A stretch of DNA of 32,166 bases, from assembly GCA_021163775.1 (NCBI GenBank), contig JAGGTI010000079.1, positions 1 through 32,166 on the forward strand, given 5' to 3'. The DNA is from Candidatus Zixiibacteriota bacterium. Its GTDB lineage: Bacteria; Zixibacteria; MSB-5A5; GN15; FEB-12. Shown piece after piece: positions 8,127-16,185 of this stretch; within the stretch, counting starts at the first letter, position 1; the number at the start of each line of letters is the position of its first letter. The notes beneath the pieces are model-generated. The model worked only from the letters and a program-made list of their open reading frames with translations. It did no database searches and was not told where the DNA came from. The translations under genes were made by a program, and so were the position numbers.

Positions 8127-9405
8127 TGCGGCGTCACACCTATCCTCAGGCCGAGAGATTTATCCTGTCGCGCGAATTCTTCGGGATGAAACTCGGACTG
8201 GATAATATAACCCAGTTTCTTGATTCTATCGGTGACCCACAACGTTCTTACCCGACCATTCATTTAGCTGGTACCAATGGCAAGGGGTCATGTGCCGCTA
8301 TGCTGGCAAATATTCTCCGGCGTGCCGGATACAAAACAGGGTTGTTTACGTCGCCGCACCTGGTTGAGTTCCGCGAACGTATTCGCATTGATGGGCGTAT
8401 GATTCCTCGCTCGGCCGTGACTAGGTTTGTTGATCGCCACCGTCAGACTCTCGTAAAAAAAAACTCTCTTTTTTTGAATTAGTTGCCGCCCTTGCTTTCG
8501 ATTGCTTCGCTCGACAACAGGTTGACGTTGCGGTTATTGAAACCGGTCTGGGCGGGCGGCTTGACGCTACCAATGTCCTGAATCCAGAGTTGACTATCAT
8601 TACCGATATCAGTTTTGATCATGGCGAAATCTTAGGGCCAACCCTCAGGGATATTGCTGGTGAAAAGGCGGGTATTATCAAACCTGGTGTACCGACCGTG
8701 ATCGGTTTCCTGTCGAGCACTGCAAGGTCTGTGATTGCCACCCGCTGTCGACAACTTGGTTCGCCACTGGTGCCACTGGCACGCGATGATGTTCGGATTA
8801 ATCGCTCGACACAAACGCTCGAATCAAATATTGAGGGTTTGCGCTTTAGGCGTCTGGCACCTTCATTACCGGGTGGTCACCAACTGAAAAATACCGCGCT
8901 TGTATTGAAAGCGATCGAAACTTTGCGGCATGGTGGCTTTGATATTCGAAAGGCGGATGTCAAAACAGGTCTCGAAACTACCGACTGGCCGGGGCGGTTC
9001 CAGGTGGTTCCGAAGGGGACCAGTTCACCGACAGTGGTTCTTGATGTCTGTCACAATAGCGGTGGAGCCAAAGCATTTGTTGATACTTTTAAGAAAGAAT
9101 TTCCACGGCGACAGGCACAGATGATAATTGGTTTTGTGCGACGCAAACCGCATCAGGAACTGATTGATCTTCTGGCGTCCATTACCGAACAGTTTTGGCT
9201 TGTTCCATTGGCATCAAAGCGGAGTGTAGACACTATCAAATTAATGAAAACTGTGAACTGGAATGGGGTCCCGGTCAAGCGAGTGGCACAGCTTCGCACC
9301 GCCTGGCAACAGGTACTTAAATGCGCCGCGCCCGATGATATTGTCGCAGTTATTGGTTCTCACTATCTGGTGGGTGAATATCTTAGCCGTTACGGTGGAG
9401 AGTAA
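8126..9405 (+). CDS. folC: Folylpolyglutamate / dihydrofolate synthase, split by a -1 frameshift
   Basis: FolC adds glutamates to folate and often also makes dihydrofolate. I choose the ATG at 8126, with GGAG 7 bp upstream and overlapping the accD stop; the track start at 8114 is a GTG inside accD. The first frame holds the P-loop HLAGTNGKGSCAAML and FTSPHLVEFRERIRIDG and then hits a stop at about 8480. The second frame, entered by a -1 shift, holds AALAFDCFARQQVDVAV, ETGLGGRLDATNVLNPE, SFDHGEILG and EKAGIIKPG and continues to 9405. The two frames join in the A9/T7 tract at 8455-8475. Slippage in the A run gives KKKLSFFEL, which resembles the K-L-T-F-F-E stretch common in FolC. It may be a decoded frameshift, a sequencing error or a recent mutation. 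Neither half alone would be active. Confidence 0.85.
8455..8475 (+). other. Tandem slippery tract (A9 and T7) at the folC frameshift
   Basis: The first reading frame passes through A-AAA-AAC and then T-TTT-TTG, both legal -1 slippery heptamers in the zero frame. A -1 shift is exactly what joins the two halves of folC. GCCGCCC (8485-8491) can pair with GGGCGGC (8554-8560), giving a possible downstream stem about 9 nt after the second slip site. Long homopolymers are also where sequencing and assembly most often go wrong, so this does not by itself show recoding. Confidence 0.5.
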
Positions 9406-10775
9406 TGACCAAGAGGAACAAAAAAAAGAAAGCCAAAAAAGAGGCAGAAGAACCCCTGCCGAAGATCTTATCTGAAGGCGTTGAAGAGATCGTGACGGCT
9501 GGTGCTACTCGGCGGCAATTGGACGAGTTGGGGGTGGCCAATCGCCATATGAAGCGGAAGATATTCGACCTCTATACTATCTTTGAAATCAGCCGTAATT
9601 TCAGCGCTGTTCTCGACTACAAAACATTGCTCGATTCGTTTATCTTTACCTGTCTGGGGCAGGTGGGGGTGTTGCGAGGGGCTATCTTTCTCAAAGAGCG
9701 TATTGACGCCCGTGTTTTCAAACTGGCCGAGGCGAAAGGCTCTGGCTCAATGCCGGGTCCCGAGCTGGTATTCGAAGATGACAGCCGTTTGGCCCGCTAT
9801 CTCACCAGACTTAACCGCCCGGTATTTTTGTATGATCTCAGTTCCAATATGACTACCCCTGAAGAAGCCCGAATCCTTGGGTTTTTCAAAGGTGGAATGA
9901 TCGCACCACTCATATATAAGACCCGACTCGCCGGACTTTTCTTATTGGGCGAGAAGATGTCCGCCCAGGTTTTCAATCAGGATGAAATTGAATTCGTTTC
10001 GGCGCTGGGTAACCAAATATCGGTCGCTATCGAAAACGCCCGTCTATACGAGGCCGAGAAATCTGCGAACGAACAGCTTTGGTCCGCACAACAAAAACTG
10101 GTTCAGGCTGAACGGATGGCCGCTCTGGGTGAAATGTCAGCCAAGATTGCGCACGAAGTAAATAACCCGCTCGGGATTATTAAGAATTACCTGCTACTGC
10201 TCAAGCGGGCCGGAGGGAAGGCCGAGGTGGTCGAAGAATATGTCGATATTGTGAATCAGGAAATTGATCGCATTGCCGTAATTGTTGAAGACCTGCGACA
10301 GTTCCAGCGTCCCAACCGAGTTGAATTCTCAGCGATCAACCTGTACGATACTATCGATTCTACTCTGACCCTTGTGTCTCGACAACTCGGGGTGGCTGGT
10401 ATTGAGTTGGTTCGTGAATACGGCGATGATGAACTGTGGATTAAGGGCAACACTGATCACCTGCGCCAGGTTTGTTTGAATATTATCCTCAATGCCGGCG
10501 AGGCTATGCTTGAGGGCGGAGTGTTGACGGTCGAATTGCATCAAATTGACAATCATGCAGTTGTTACCTTCCTGGATACTGGTCCCGGTATCCCCGATGA
10601 GGTTATACCAAGAATTTTCGAGCCGTTTTTTACGACCAGGGGTAGCGAAGGTTCCGGATTGGGTCTCTCCGTTTGCGATGGGATAATGAAAAGTCACAAA
10701 GGGTCGATAAACTATAGAAATACCGATGTCGGTGGGTGCTTCGAGATTCATCTACCGCTTATAGAGAAACAGTGA
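9405..10775 (+). CDS. Cytoplasmic GAF-domain sensor histidine kinase
   Basis: This 456-aa kinase has no membrane segment. A very lysine-rich N-terminus (TKRNKKKKAKK) precedes a GAF domain (about residues 55-205). A short coiled coil leads to a HisKA domain with the H-box KIAHEVNNPLGIIKN (His250). The ATPase domain contains NIILNAGEAM, DTGPGIPDE, FFTTRGSEGSGLGLS. The ATG overlaps the folC stop by one base and has GGAGAG upstream. The next gene, a hybrid kinase, starts 4 bp after its stop. With that gene and the sigma-54 activator at 13022 it probably forms one signalling unit. The signal sensed by the GAF domain cannot be read from sequence. Confidence 0.9.
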   Translation: MTKRNKKKKAKKEAEEPLPKILSEGVEEIVTAGATRRQLDELGVANRHMKRKIFDLYTIFEISRNFSAVLDYKTLLDSFIFTCLGQVGVLRGAIFLKERIDARVFKLAEAKGSGSMPGPELVFEDDSRLARYLTRLNRPVFLYDLSSNMTTPEEARILGFFKGGMIAPLIYKTRLAGLFLLGEKMSAQVFNQDEIEFVSALGNQISVAIENARLYEAEKSANEQLWSAQQKLVQAERMAALGEMSAKIAHEVNNPLGIIKNYLLLLKRAGGKAEVVEEYVDIVNQEIDRIAVIVEDLRQFQRPNRVEFSAINLYDTIDSTLTLVSRQLGVAGIELVREYGDDELWIKGNTDHLRQVCLNIILNAGEAMLEGGVLTVELHQIDNHAVVTFLDTGPGIPDEVIPRIFEPFFTTRGSEGSGLGLSVCDGIMKSHKGSINYRNTDVGGCFEIHLPLIEKQ

Positions 10776-10779
10776 GAAT

Positions 10780-12921
10780 ATGATCCCGGTAACTTCGAGG
10801 ATAATTATTGTCGATGACGAAGAGAGGATGTGCAATTCCCTCTCTGAGTTGCTGGCTGGAGAAGGTCATGAAGTCGTTGCTTTTCCCAAACCGGCTGAAG
10901 CGGTCGAGGCTATTCGTACCCAAAAAGTAGATCTGGTCATTACTGATATCCGTATGCCGGAAATCGACGGTTTGGAAATCCTGCGGGTGGTCAAGGAGAC
11001 CGATGAAGATATACCGGTAATTCTTCTGACTGGCTATGCCTCGCTTGACAGCGCATTGGGAGCAATTGGAGAAGGAGCATACGATTATCTGCTCAAGCCT
11101 GTTGATTTTAGCCGCCTCGAACTATCGGTTAATCGAGCTTTGGAGCACCGTCACGCCGAGTTGGCCCGTCTACGCCTGGTAGAGGAACTGCGGCTGTCCA
11201 ATCTGATTTTGCAACAGCGGGTTGGTGAGTTAAACGCTTTGTATGAAGCGGGTAAATCGATTGGTTCGTTAATCAATATCAAAGGTCTGCTCCGACAAAT
11301 TGTTGTCCTGGCCGCCAGTGTTACCGAGGCCAATGTTGGCTCAATAATGCTCGTGGATGAGGCCGGGGAATACTTGACCATTGAAGCGGCAATCGGTCTT
11401 CACGATGAGATTGTCCGCAAAACCAAGCTACCGTTGGGTGCCTCAATCGCCGGCTACGTGGCTAAAACCGGTAAACCGCTTATGGTTGAGGATGTGGAAC
11501 ATGATGACAGGTTCCAGCGTATGAATCGCGAGCGCTATGGAGCGGCCTCATTGCTTTGCGCACCATTGCGGATCAAAAATAAAATCCTCGGTGTGATCAA
11601 CATGGCTAATAAGAGCGGAGATCAAGTGTTCACCAAGAATGACTTGCGTCTCCTCACCAATTTCGCGGCGCAGGCGGCAGTGGCGGTCGATGATGCCTCG
11701 GAATTTCAGCGCAACCAGCGTCGTCTCGTGGAGTTCGAAATCCTGCACGATATTGCCCGGGAACTTCCCGGAGTGGATTCGCTCGTAGATTTTCGCCGGA
11801 TGCTGGTGGACCAACTTCGGCGGGTATTCCCGGTTGACTATGCAATATGGTTCGACTGGGACGCTTCTAATAAAATACTAACGCCCGCCGGTGCTCACGG
11901 TAAGACCGAAATACCGCTCACTGATAGCGGCAAGCTTGATGTCAGCCGCACTAAACGTGAAATGTTAGCTATCGCCGGGTTAGATATTGACAATCTTGAT
12001 CTTGAAGATATTGCCGCGGTTAGTTTACTCCTGGGTGAGAAGATAAAAGGCAACAAGCATTTTCCTCAACCCAAAGAAGCATACATGGCGGTTCCGATCA
12101 TTCGCAATGGCAAACCAGCTTATATTTTCTATCTCGGATCCAATGATGAGCGACCGTATGGAACTGATGATATATCTCTGGCCGAACTGGTGATTTCACA
12201 GGCCTCAGTGTTGTTTGAAAAGGAACAGACCCTCCTCAATGCTACCCGCCTTATGACAATGGGCAATATGATTTCTGAGATCTCCCACGATTTGCGCAAG
12301 CCGCTGACTTTAATCAAGGGTGGTCTGCAAATCGTTCGTCAGCGTTGGCCTGAAATCACCGAAAGCTCCGAGTTCTTTCAGATGGCCGAAGATGAAGTCC
12401 ATCGAATGAATGACTTAGTACGCGAACTGGTTGATTTCTCCAACCCAAATCGATACGAAACAGCCAAAATCGATTTGCGTCAAATTGCTGAGCGGGCGGG
12501 GGAACTTGTTGGACCTGATCTAAGAAAACACAAGATTACGTTTGAGATTAGCTTTGGTGCCGCAAACTGGGAGGTAATCGCTAACAAAAATCAGATTATG
12601 GAAGTCTTCCTCAATCTGTTTATAAACGCCATTGATGCTATGCCCGAAGGCGGTTCACTCACGGTTCGAGGAGAGATTGAGCAACCGGCTCACAAGAGCC
12701 AAGAATACTTGGCGATCAAAGTGAAAGATACCGGGGTAGGTATACGGAAAGGTGAGATCTCACGTATCTTTGATCGCTACTTCACGACTAAGGAGACCGG
12801 AACCGGTTTAGGTCTTGCCGTGGTAGAGCGAGTAATATCAGCTCATAGTGGTACTCTTCACATTGAATCGGAAGAAGGCCAGGGAACAACTTTTACTATA
12901 TATTTTCCATATAACTCCTAA
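10780..12921 (+). CDS. Hybrid signalling protein: receiver - GAF - (GAF-like) - histidine kinase
   Basis: The N-terminal receiver (residues 1-120) has VDDEER, phospho-acceptor Asp56 in VITDIRMPE and the Lys of LLKPVD. A coiled coil leads to a clear GAF domain (about 150-310, with APLRIKNKILGVINMANK). A second, weaker GAF-like region covers about 320-480. The HisKA H-box is SEISHDLRKPLTLIKGG (His503). The ATPase domain has NLFINAIDAMPEGG, DTGVGI and FTTKETGTGLGLAVV. A receiver placed before the kinase suggests that phosphorylation, perhaps by the GAF kinase encoded 4 bp upstream, gates kinase output. At 713 aa and without membrane helices it is cytoplasmic. The likely final target is the NtrC-type regulator 100 bp downstream, an inference from gene order. 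Confidence 0.9.
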   Translation: MIPVTSRIIIVDDEERMCNSLSELLAGEGHEVVAFPKPAEAVEAIRTQKVDLVITDIRMPEIDGLEILRVVKETDEDIPVILLTGYASLDSALGAIGEGAYDYLLKPVDFSRLELSVNRALEHRHAELARLRLVEELRLSNLILQQRVGELNALYEAGKSIGSLINIKGLLRQIVVLAASVTEANVGSIMLVDEAGEYLTIEAAIGLHDEIVRKTKLPLGASIAGYVAKTGKPLMVEDVEHDDRFQRMNRERYGAASLLCAPLRIKNKILGVINMANKSGDQVFTKNDLRLLTNFAAQAAVAVDDASEFQRNQRRLVEFEILHDIARELPGVDSLVDFRRMLVDQLRRVFPVDYAIWFDWDASNKILTPAGAHGKTEIPLTDSGKLDVSRTKREMLAIAGLDIDNLDLEDIAAVSLLLGEKIKGNKHFPQPKEAYMAVPIIRNGKPAYIFYLGSNDERPYGTDDISLAELVISQASVLFEKEQTLLNATRLMTMGNMISEISHDLRKPLTLIKGGLQIVRQRWPEITESSEFFQMAEDEVHRMNDLVRELVDFSNPNRYETAKIDLRQIAERAGELVGPDLRKHKITFEISFGAANWEVIANKNQIMEVFLNLFINAIDAMPEGGSLTVRGEIEQPAHKSQEYLAIKVKDTGVGIRKGEISRIFDRYFTTKETGTGLGLAVVERVISAHSGTLHIESEEGQGTTFTIYFPYNS

Positions 12922-12970
12922 TATCGTTGCACCTATTTGCGACAATTCCGCAATCGATGTAATTTTCACC

Positions 12971-12998
12971 TTGATTTGCAAACCTACTTGCCGATAAT
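12971..12998 (+). promoter_or_regulatory. Probable sigma-70 type promoter of the NtrC-family gene
   Basis: TTGATT and GATAAT are separated by 16 bp and lie 24 bp before the ATG at 13022, inside the only gap of 100 bp in this signalling cluster. The gene may therefore be transcribed separately as well as by read-through. GAAGGA at 13005-13010 is the likely ribosome binding site. Confidence 0.5.
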
Positions 12999-13021
12999 TA
13001 GGGCGAAGGAATAGACGACCT

Positions 13022-14452
13022 ATGCCCAAGGAAAAACCGAAAATCAAAGTTCTGGTCATTGATGATGACCCCAAGATTGCCTGGATTCTGTCGGAAGGTA
13101 TAACCTCGAATTTTGAGTTTGTGTCGGCTACTGATGGTATTGAAGGAATCCAGATGGTTTCCACCGAGAAACCGGACTTGGTGTTACTTGATATCAAGAT
13201 GCCCGGCATGAGCGGCTTGGAAGTGCTCGAAAAACTCAACAAGCTGAAGGATCGGCCCGAGGTGGTGATGATCTCCGGTCACGGTGGAACCAAGTATGTG
13301 GTCGACTCCATGCGTTTAGGTGCGGCGGAATTCATCGATAAGCCGTTTGATGTCCGCGAAGTGGAGATCCACTTGAATGGTGTTCTCGAACGGGTTAAAC
13401 TTAAAGACGAGGTCACTGAGCTTAAAAAGGAGTTGGAGGTTCGCTCTGACTATACTTCGTTTGTGGGCGATTCGGAACCGATGATAAGGGTCAAGAGCAT
13501 TATTGAGCAGGTGGCCGATTCCGAACTAACAGTGCTCATTCGTGGCGAATCCGGCACAGGCAAAGAGATTGCCGCCCGGTCGCTTTACCAGCTTTCCTCC
13601 AGGCGTGATTTGCCGTTCGTAAAAGTGAACTGTGCGGCCATCCCGCGAGATCTTCTGGAAGCAGAGCTGTTTGGCTACGAAAAAGGTGCTTTTACCGGTG
13701 CCTATAAGACCAAACGGGGGCGTTTCGAGTCAGCCAATAAAGGGACTATATTCCTCGATGAAATTGGTGATATGTCGTTGGAGTTGCAGTCTAAACTCCT
13801 ACAGGTACTTGAACAACAGGAGTTTGTTCGGGTGGGCGGAATCAACAATATCCGGGTCGATGTGCGTATCATCTGCGCAACCAATCGTAACCTCGAGCAG
13901 GCGATTGCCGACCGGGAGTTCCGGGATGACCTGTTCTATCGGCTCAATGAGATAACACTCTTCCTGCCGCCGCTTCGCGACCGTTTGGAAGATGTCCCGA
14001 TTCTGGTTAGTCATTTTCTGGATAAGTGCAATGCGCTCTATGGCAAGGAACACACCAGTCTGTCGGCGGATATTATCGCCAAGCTGATGGCCTTCCACTG
14101 GCCGGGTAATGTTCGTCAGTTGGAAAACATGGTCAAACAGGTGGTAGTGCGTTCTGATGAACAGATTATTTTCGAACTGATTGCTTCCGCCGCAAATCTC
14201 GGTGTTCCCGCTGGTAGTTCAATGCCGGGAGCCACAATTCAAACATTTGAAACAAGCGAGATTGACCCGGTTGACGGATATTCACTAAAGGCGAGAATCG
14301 GGCGAAAAGTAGCGGCCGAAGAAAAGCAACTTATATCCGAAGTCCTCACCAAGACAAACTGGAATCGGCGCAAAGCGGCTGAGATGCTCGAAATCAGCTA
14401 TCGATCACTGCTCTACAAGATCAAAGACTACAATCTGAACGCCACGAAATAG
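13022..14452 (+). CDS. NtrC-family sigma-54-dependent response regulator
   Basis: This is a transcription activator of 476 aa. The receiver domain (1-120) has VIDDDP, phospho-acceptor Asp57 in LLDIKMPG and Lys in FIDKPFD. The AAA+ domain (about 145-380) has Walker A GESGTGKE, the sigma-54 contact loop GAFTGA, Walker B GTIFLDEIGDM and the arginine-finger region FRDDLFYRL. A C-terminal Fis-type helix-turn-helix (NWNRRKAAEMLEISYRSLLYKIKDY) binds upstream activator sites. The domain set is complete, so it should be a phosphorylation-controlled ATPase that opens sigma-54 promoters. The two kinases immediately upstream are the probable inputs. The only clear sigma-54 promoter seen in the window is at the flagellin gene, but regulation across 13 kb is speculative. 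Confidence 0.95.
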   Translation: MPKEKPKIKVLVIDDDPKIAWILSEGITSNFEFVSATDGIEGIQMVSTEKPDLVLLDIKMPGMSGLEVLEKLNKLKDRPEVVMISGHGGTKYVVDSMRLGAAEFIDKPFDVREVEIHLNGVLERVKLKDEVTELKKELEVRSDYTSFVGDSEPMIRVKSIIEQVADSELTVLIRGESGTGKEIAARSLYQLSSRRDLPFVKVNCAAIPRDLLEAELFGYEKGAFTGAYKTKRGRFESANKGTIFLDEIGDMSLELQSKLLQVLEQQEFVRVGGINNIRVDVRIICATNRNLEQAIADREFRDDLFYRLNEITLFLPPLRDRLEDVPILVSHFLDKCNALYGKEHTSLSADIIAKLMAFHWPGNVRQLENMVKQVVVRSDEQIIFELIASAANLGVPAGSSMPGATIQTFETSEIDPVDGYSLKARIGRKVAAEEKQLISEVLTKTNWNRRKAAEMLEISYRSLLYKIKDYNLNATK

Positions 14453-14641
14453 AGAATTGAAGTGCCGTTCAGTGTTGTTTCTCTGAATCTGTGCAAAAAA
14501 TGAGCATCTATTTGCATGGTGATTGTTTTATGCACACTTGTTAGCCCAGCCCATTGTAGTTCAATGAAATCTCCAAGTTGTAGTGTGACAATAGATAACG
14601 ATTAACGTCGAACCGAACTAACCTCCATAAATGGAAATGAT

Positions 14642-14673
14642 TTCCCAATAATCAAGTAGAGCTCTATTGGGAA
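14642..14673. promoter_or_regulatory. 9-bp inverted repeat in the 14453-14743 gap
   Basis: TTCCCAATA and TATTGGGAA form a perfect 9-bp inverted repeat around a 14-nt spacer. It lies 70 bp upstream of the degenerate-GGDEF gene and 190 bp after the NtrC-family stop. No T-run follows directly, so it looks more like an operator or activator site than a terminator. Apart from this and the repeat at 14701, I see nothing else of note in this 291-bp gap. Confidence 0.4.
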
Positions 14674-14700
14674 CAAATATTGCTTTCTTTTTACTATAAC

Positions 14701-14717
14701 TCTGACTTTTGGTCAGA
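14701..14717. promoter_or_regulatory. Small palindrome before the degenerate-GGDEF gene
   Basis: TCTGAC-ttttg-GTCAGA is a perfect 6-bp inverted repeat. It lies just after a TATAAC sequence (a weak -10 candidate) and before the GGGAG ribosome binding site, which is an operator-like position. Confidence 0.35.
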
Positions 14718-14743
14718 TTGATAGTAGGGAGTTGACGGTTGAT

Positions 14744-15193
14744 ATGGAGGTTTCCCTGACATCGAATAGTAATAAAACTCGCGGTAATTTTGCCGCAAGG
14801 GTTGGGGTTGAGTTGAACCGTGCCGAGCGGTATCGAGTGTTTCTGTCATTGACAGTTCTTGATTTGGGGTCTGCCAGGGACCAGGCAGGGTCTGATGCAA
14901 AGGGAATACTGGAAGACCTGACCGGACAGGTTCAGGGAGCGGTTAGGGCGTGCGATTGTGTCGAACTTCTGGATGGGAAATGTCTGGCGGTGCTGTTACC
15001 CGAGACCAAGCGACAGGATGCTGAAGTAGTTGCGCATCGTTTGGCCGATTTGGTTACTGGCCGACTCAGCAAATCATCGGGTATGAACATAGAACAAGTT
15101 GTCCCGGTTGAGATAGCGTCCTATCCCGACACAGCCGGTGCCAAGACTATGGCCGAATTTCTGGAAGAGCTGGTTACCAAGAGCCAAAACTGA
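14744..15193 (+). CDS. Degenerate GGDEF-fold protein (inactive diguanylate cyclase-like)
   Basis: The 149-aa protein looks like a lone GGDEF domain that has lost its active site. RVGVELNRAERYRVFLSLTVLDL matches the start of the domain. Where GGDEF-A-VLLPET is expected, the sequence reads LDGKC-LAVLLPET. The following DAEVVAHRLADLV and the terminal VEIASYPD...FLEELV also match the fold. Without the signature it should neither make nor bind c-di-GMP in the usual way; a protein-binding or scaffold role is possible. The track start is a TTG at 14732 directly abutting the GGGAG box, so I prefer the ATG at 14744. The homology is judged by eye and moderately secure. It follows the sigma-54 activator gene in the same direction. 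Confidence 0.6.
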   Translation: MEVSLTSNSNKTRGNFAARVGVELNRAERYRVFLSLTVLDLGSARDQAGSDAKGILEDLTGQVQGAVRACDCVELLDGKCLAVLLPETKRQDAEVVAHRLADLVTGRLSKSSGMNIEQVVPVEIASYPDTAGAKTMAEFLEELVTKSQN

Positions 15194-15225
15194 ATCTCAT
15201 CTACTATATATTTTTTCGCTGTTTC

Positions 15226-15335
15226 GTGGGCGGCAGACGCCCTCGTCTGCCCCAACGATGAATAGTTGTTGAAGTCACCACATTTTGTGGGCGGCAGACG
15301 CCCTCGTCTGCCCCACCGATGAATAATTGTTGAAG
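15226..15335 (-). repeat. Pair of REP-like palindromic repeats (direct, 61-bp period) upstream of RAYT
   Basis: Two 49-bp units (15226-15274 and 15287-15335) differ at only two positions. Each begins with GTGGGC followed by the palindrome GGCAGACG-ccct-CGTCTGCC and ends with CGATGAATA-N-TTGTTGAAG. They lie in the gap between the degenerate-GGDEF gene and the RAYT gene, ending 28 bp before the transposase start. The minus orientation is assigned relative to the copy at 15881. They could also act as transcript-end hairpins for the upstream gene. Confidence 0.9.
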
Positions 15336-15363
15336 CCGACGCATTCAAGCCTCACAATACGGC

Positions 15364-15873
15364 ATGGTTGTAAGAAAGAGATTAGACATTAATGGGCCAG
15401 CCATTGCTTTCATCACTACAACAGTATTTGAGTGGAAACCGGTCCTCACACGGGGGAATGTCTGTCCCATTATCATCGAAGAACTCAATAAGACACGCTC
15501 TCTATTTCGACTGAGTATTATTAGCTATGTGATAATGCCAAGTCATATTCATCTTCTTTTGGGGTTTCCGAATATTGAAGACCTGTCAAAATCTATTCAG
15601 AGTTTCAAAAGCATTTCGTCCCGGCAAGTCAAGCAGTTATCTGTTCCAGAATTAGTAGAGAATGGCTACAAATTATGGAAACCTCGTTTCGACGATCTTA
15701 TTGTTACGTCAGAAAAGCAATTGAAGATTAAGATGGAGTATATTCATAACAATCCGGTTAGGGCAGGTCTGGTGGAGGCCGCTGAAGACTGGCGTTATTC
15801 CAGCGCTGTTGATTGGTTGACTTCAAGTACAGGTTTGATTAAGATCGACAAAGAGTTTCAATGGTTGATTTAG
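15364..15873 (+). mobile_element. REP-associated tyrosine transposase (RAYT, IS200-like Y1/HUH)
   Basis: This 169-aa single-strand DNA transposase carries the HUH motif as MPSHIHLLL (His61, His63) and the catalytic tyrosine in KMEYIHNNPVRAGL (Tyr126). That combination is the hallmark of the TnpA_REP/RAYT branch of the IS200/IS605 transposases. RAYTs act on REP palindromes scattered in the host genome rather than moving as an ordinary insertion sequence. Here the gene is flanked by two palindromes in one orientation upstream (15226-15335) and one in the opposite orientation starting 8 bp after its stop (15881). No strong ribosome binding site is visible before the ATG. The reading frame is intact, so it is probably active or recently so. 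Confidence 0.92.
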
Positions 15874-15911
15874 TAAGAAAGGGGCAGACGAGGGCGTCTG
15901 CCGCCCACAAA
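15861..15911 (+). repeat. Repeat A, copy 1: RAYT 3' end plus REP palindrome
   Basis: This 51-bp stretch includes the last codons and stop of the RAYT gene, then GGGGCAGACGAGGGCGTCTG and CCGCCCACAAA. It is repeated with one mismatch at 17593-17643, directly after the stop of the dockerin-like gene. The palindrome itself (15881-15908) is inverted relative to the pair upstream of the RAYT gene. Confidence 0.93.
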
Positions 15912-15985
15912 TATGTATTGGTTCGTACTGGAGTAGAGCTTCAAACTGATTCTTGATTGTTTTTCTGGACACGAGTGGACATGGG

Positions 15986-16003
15986 CATCCGCCTTCGCGG
16001 ATG
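15986..16003. repeat. Second hairpin type, CATCCGC-cttc-GCGGATG
   Basis: This is a perfect 7-bp stem with a CTTC loop. It sits within a roughly 120-bp segment that separates repeat A from repeat B here but is absent from the A-B junction at 17643, so it looks like a separate small repeat inserted into an older A-B unit. The 15874-16185 gap contains only this hairpin, repeats A and B, and a promoter. Confidence 0.6.
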
Positions 16004-16034
16004 TGACAGAGTAAATGGTGGGCCACTGTACGTC

Positions 16035-16089
16035 ACACTTTGACAAGCTTAGCATGACGTCTCGGCAAACGAGGACGTCTGCCGCCCAC
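16035..16089 (+). repeat. Repeat B, copy 1
   Basis: The 55-bp unit ACACTTTGACAAGCTTAGCA... ends in a degenerate REP palindrome and the CCGCCCAC tail. It matches 17644-17698 closely; the left half (GACAAGCT-y-AGCATGACGTCTCGGCA) is nearly identical and the palindrome half differs at several positions. Confidence 0.85.
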
Positions 16090-16103
16090 AAAAATTTTAT
16101 TTC

Positions 16104-16132
16104 TTGACACGGAAGTCAGATTGGTCTATTTT
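16104..16132 (+). promoter_or_regulatory. Promoter of the dockerin-like gene
   Basis: TTGACA and TATTTT are separated by 17 bp and lie about 54 bp before the ATG at 16186. The -35 box is 15 bp after repeat B. GAGG at 16173-16176 is the ribosome binding site. Confidence 0.65.
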
Positions 16133-16185
16133 TACTTAAGGACTATGTAAGTACTGTCAAACGAATAGGTAAGTCGAGGCAGATT

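Noticed and set aside
8114-8482. folC first half as a separate short gene
   Set aside because: The motifs stop exactly where the second frame picks them up, so it is one gene broken by a frameshift rather than two genes.
15226-15335. CRISPR array
   Set aside because: Only two units are present, the 49-bp repeats are too long relative to the 12-bp gap, and the palindromes match dispersed copies next to a RAYT gene. No cas gene is present.
15870-16091. Minus-strand ORFs between RAYT and the dockerin-like gene
   Set aside because: They translate the repeat A/B region and the CATCCGC hairpin; no start signal or protein-like composition.
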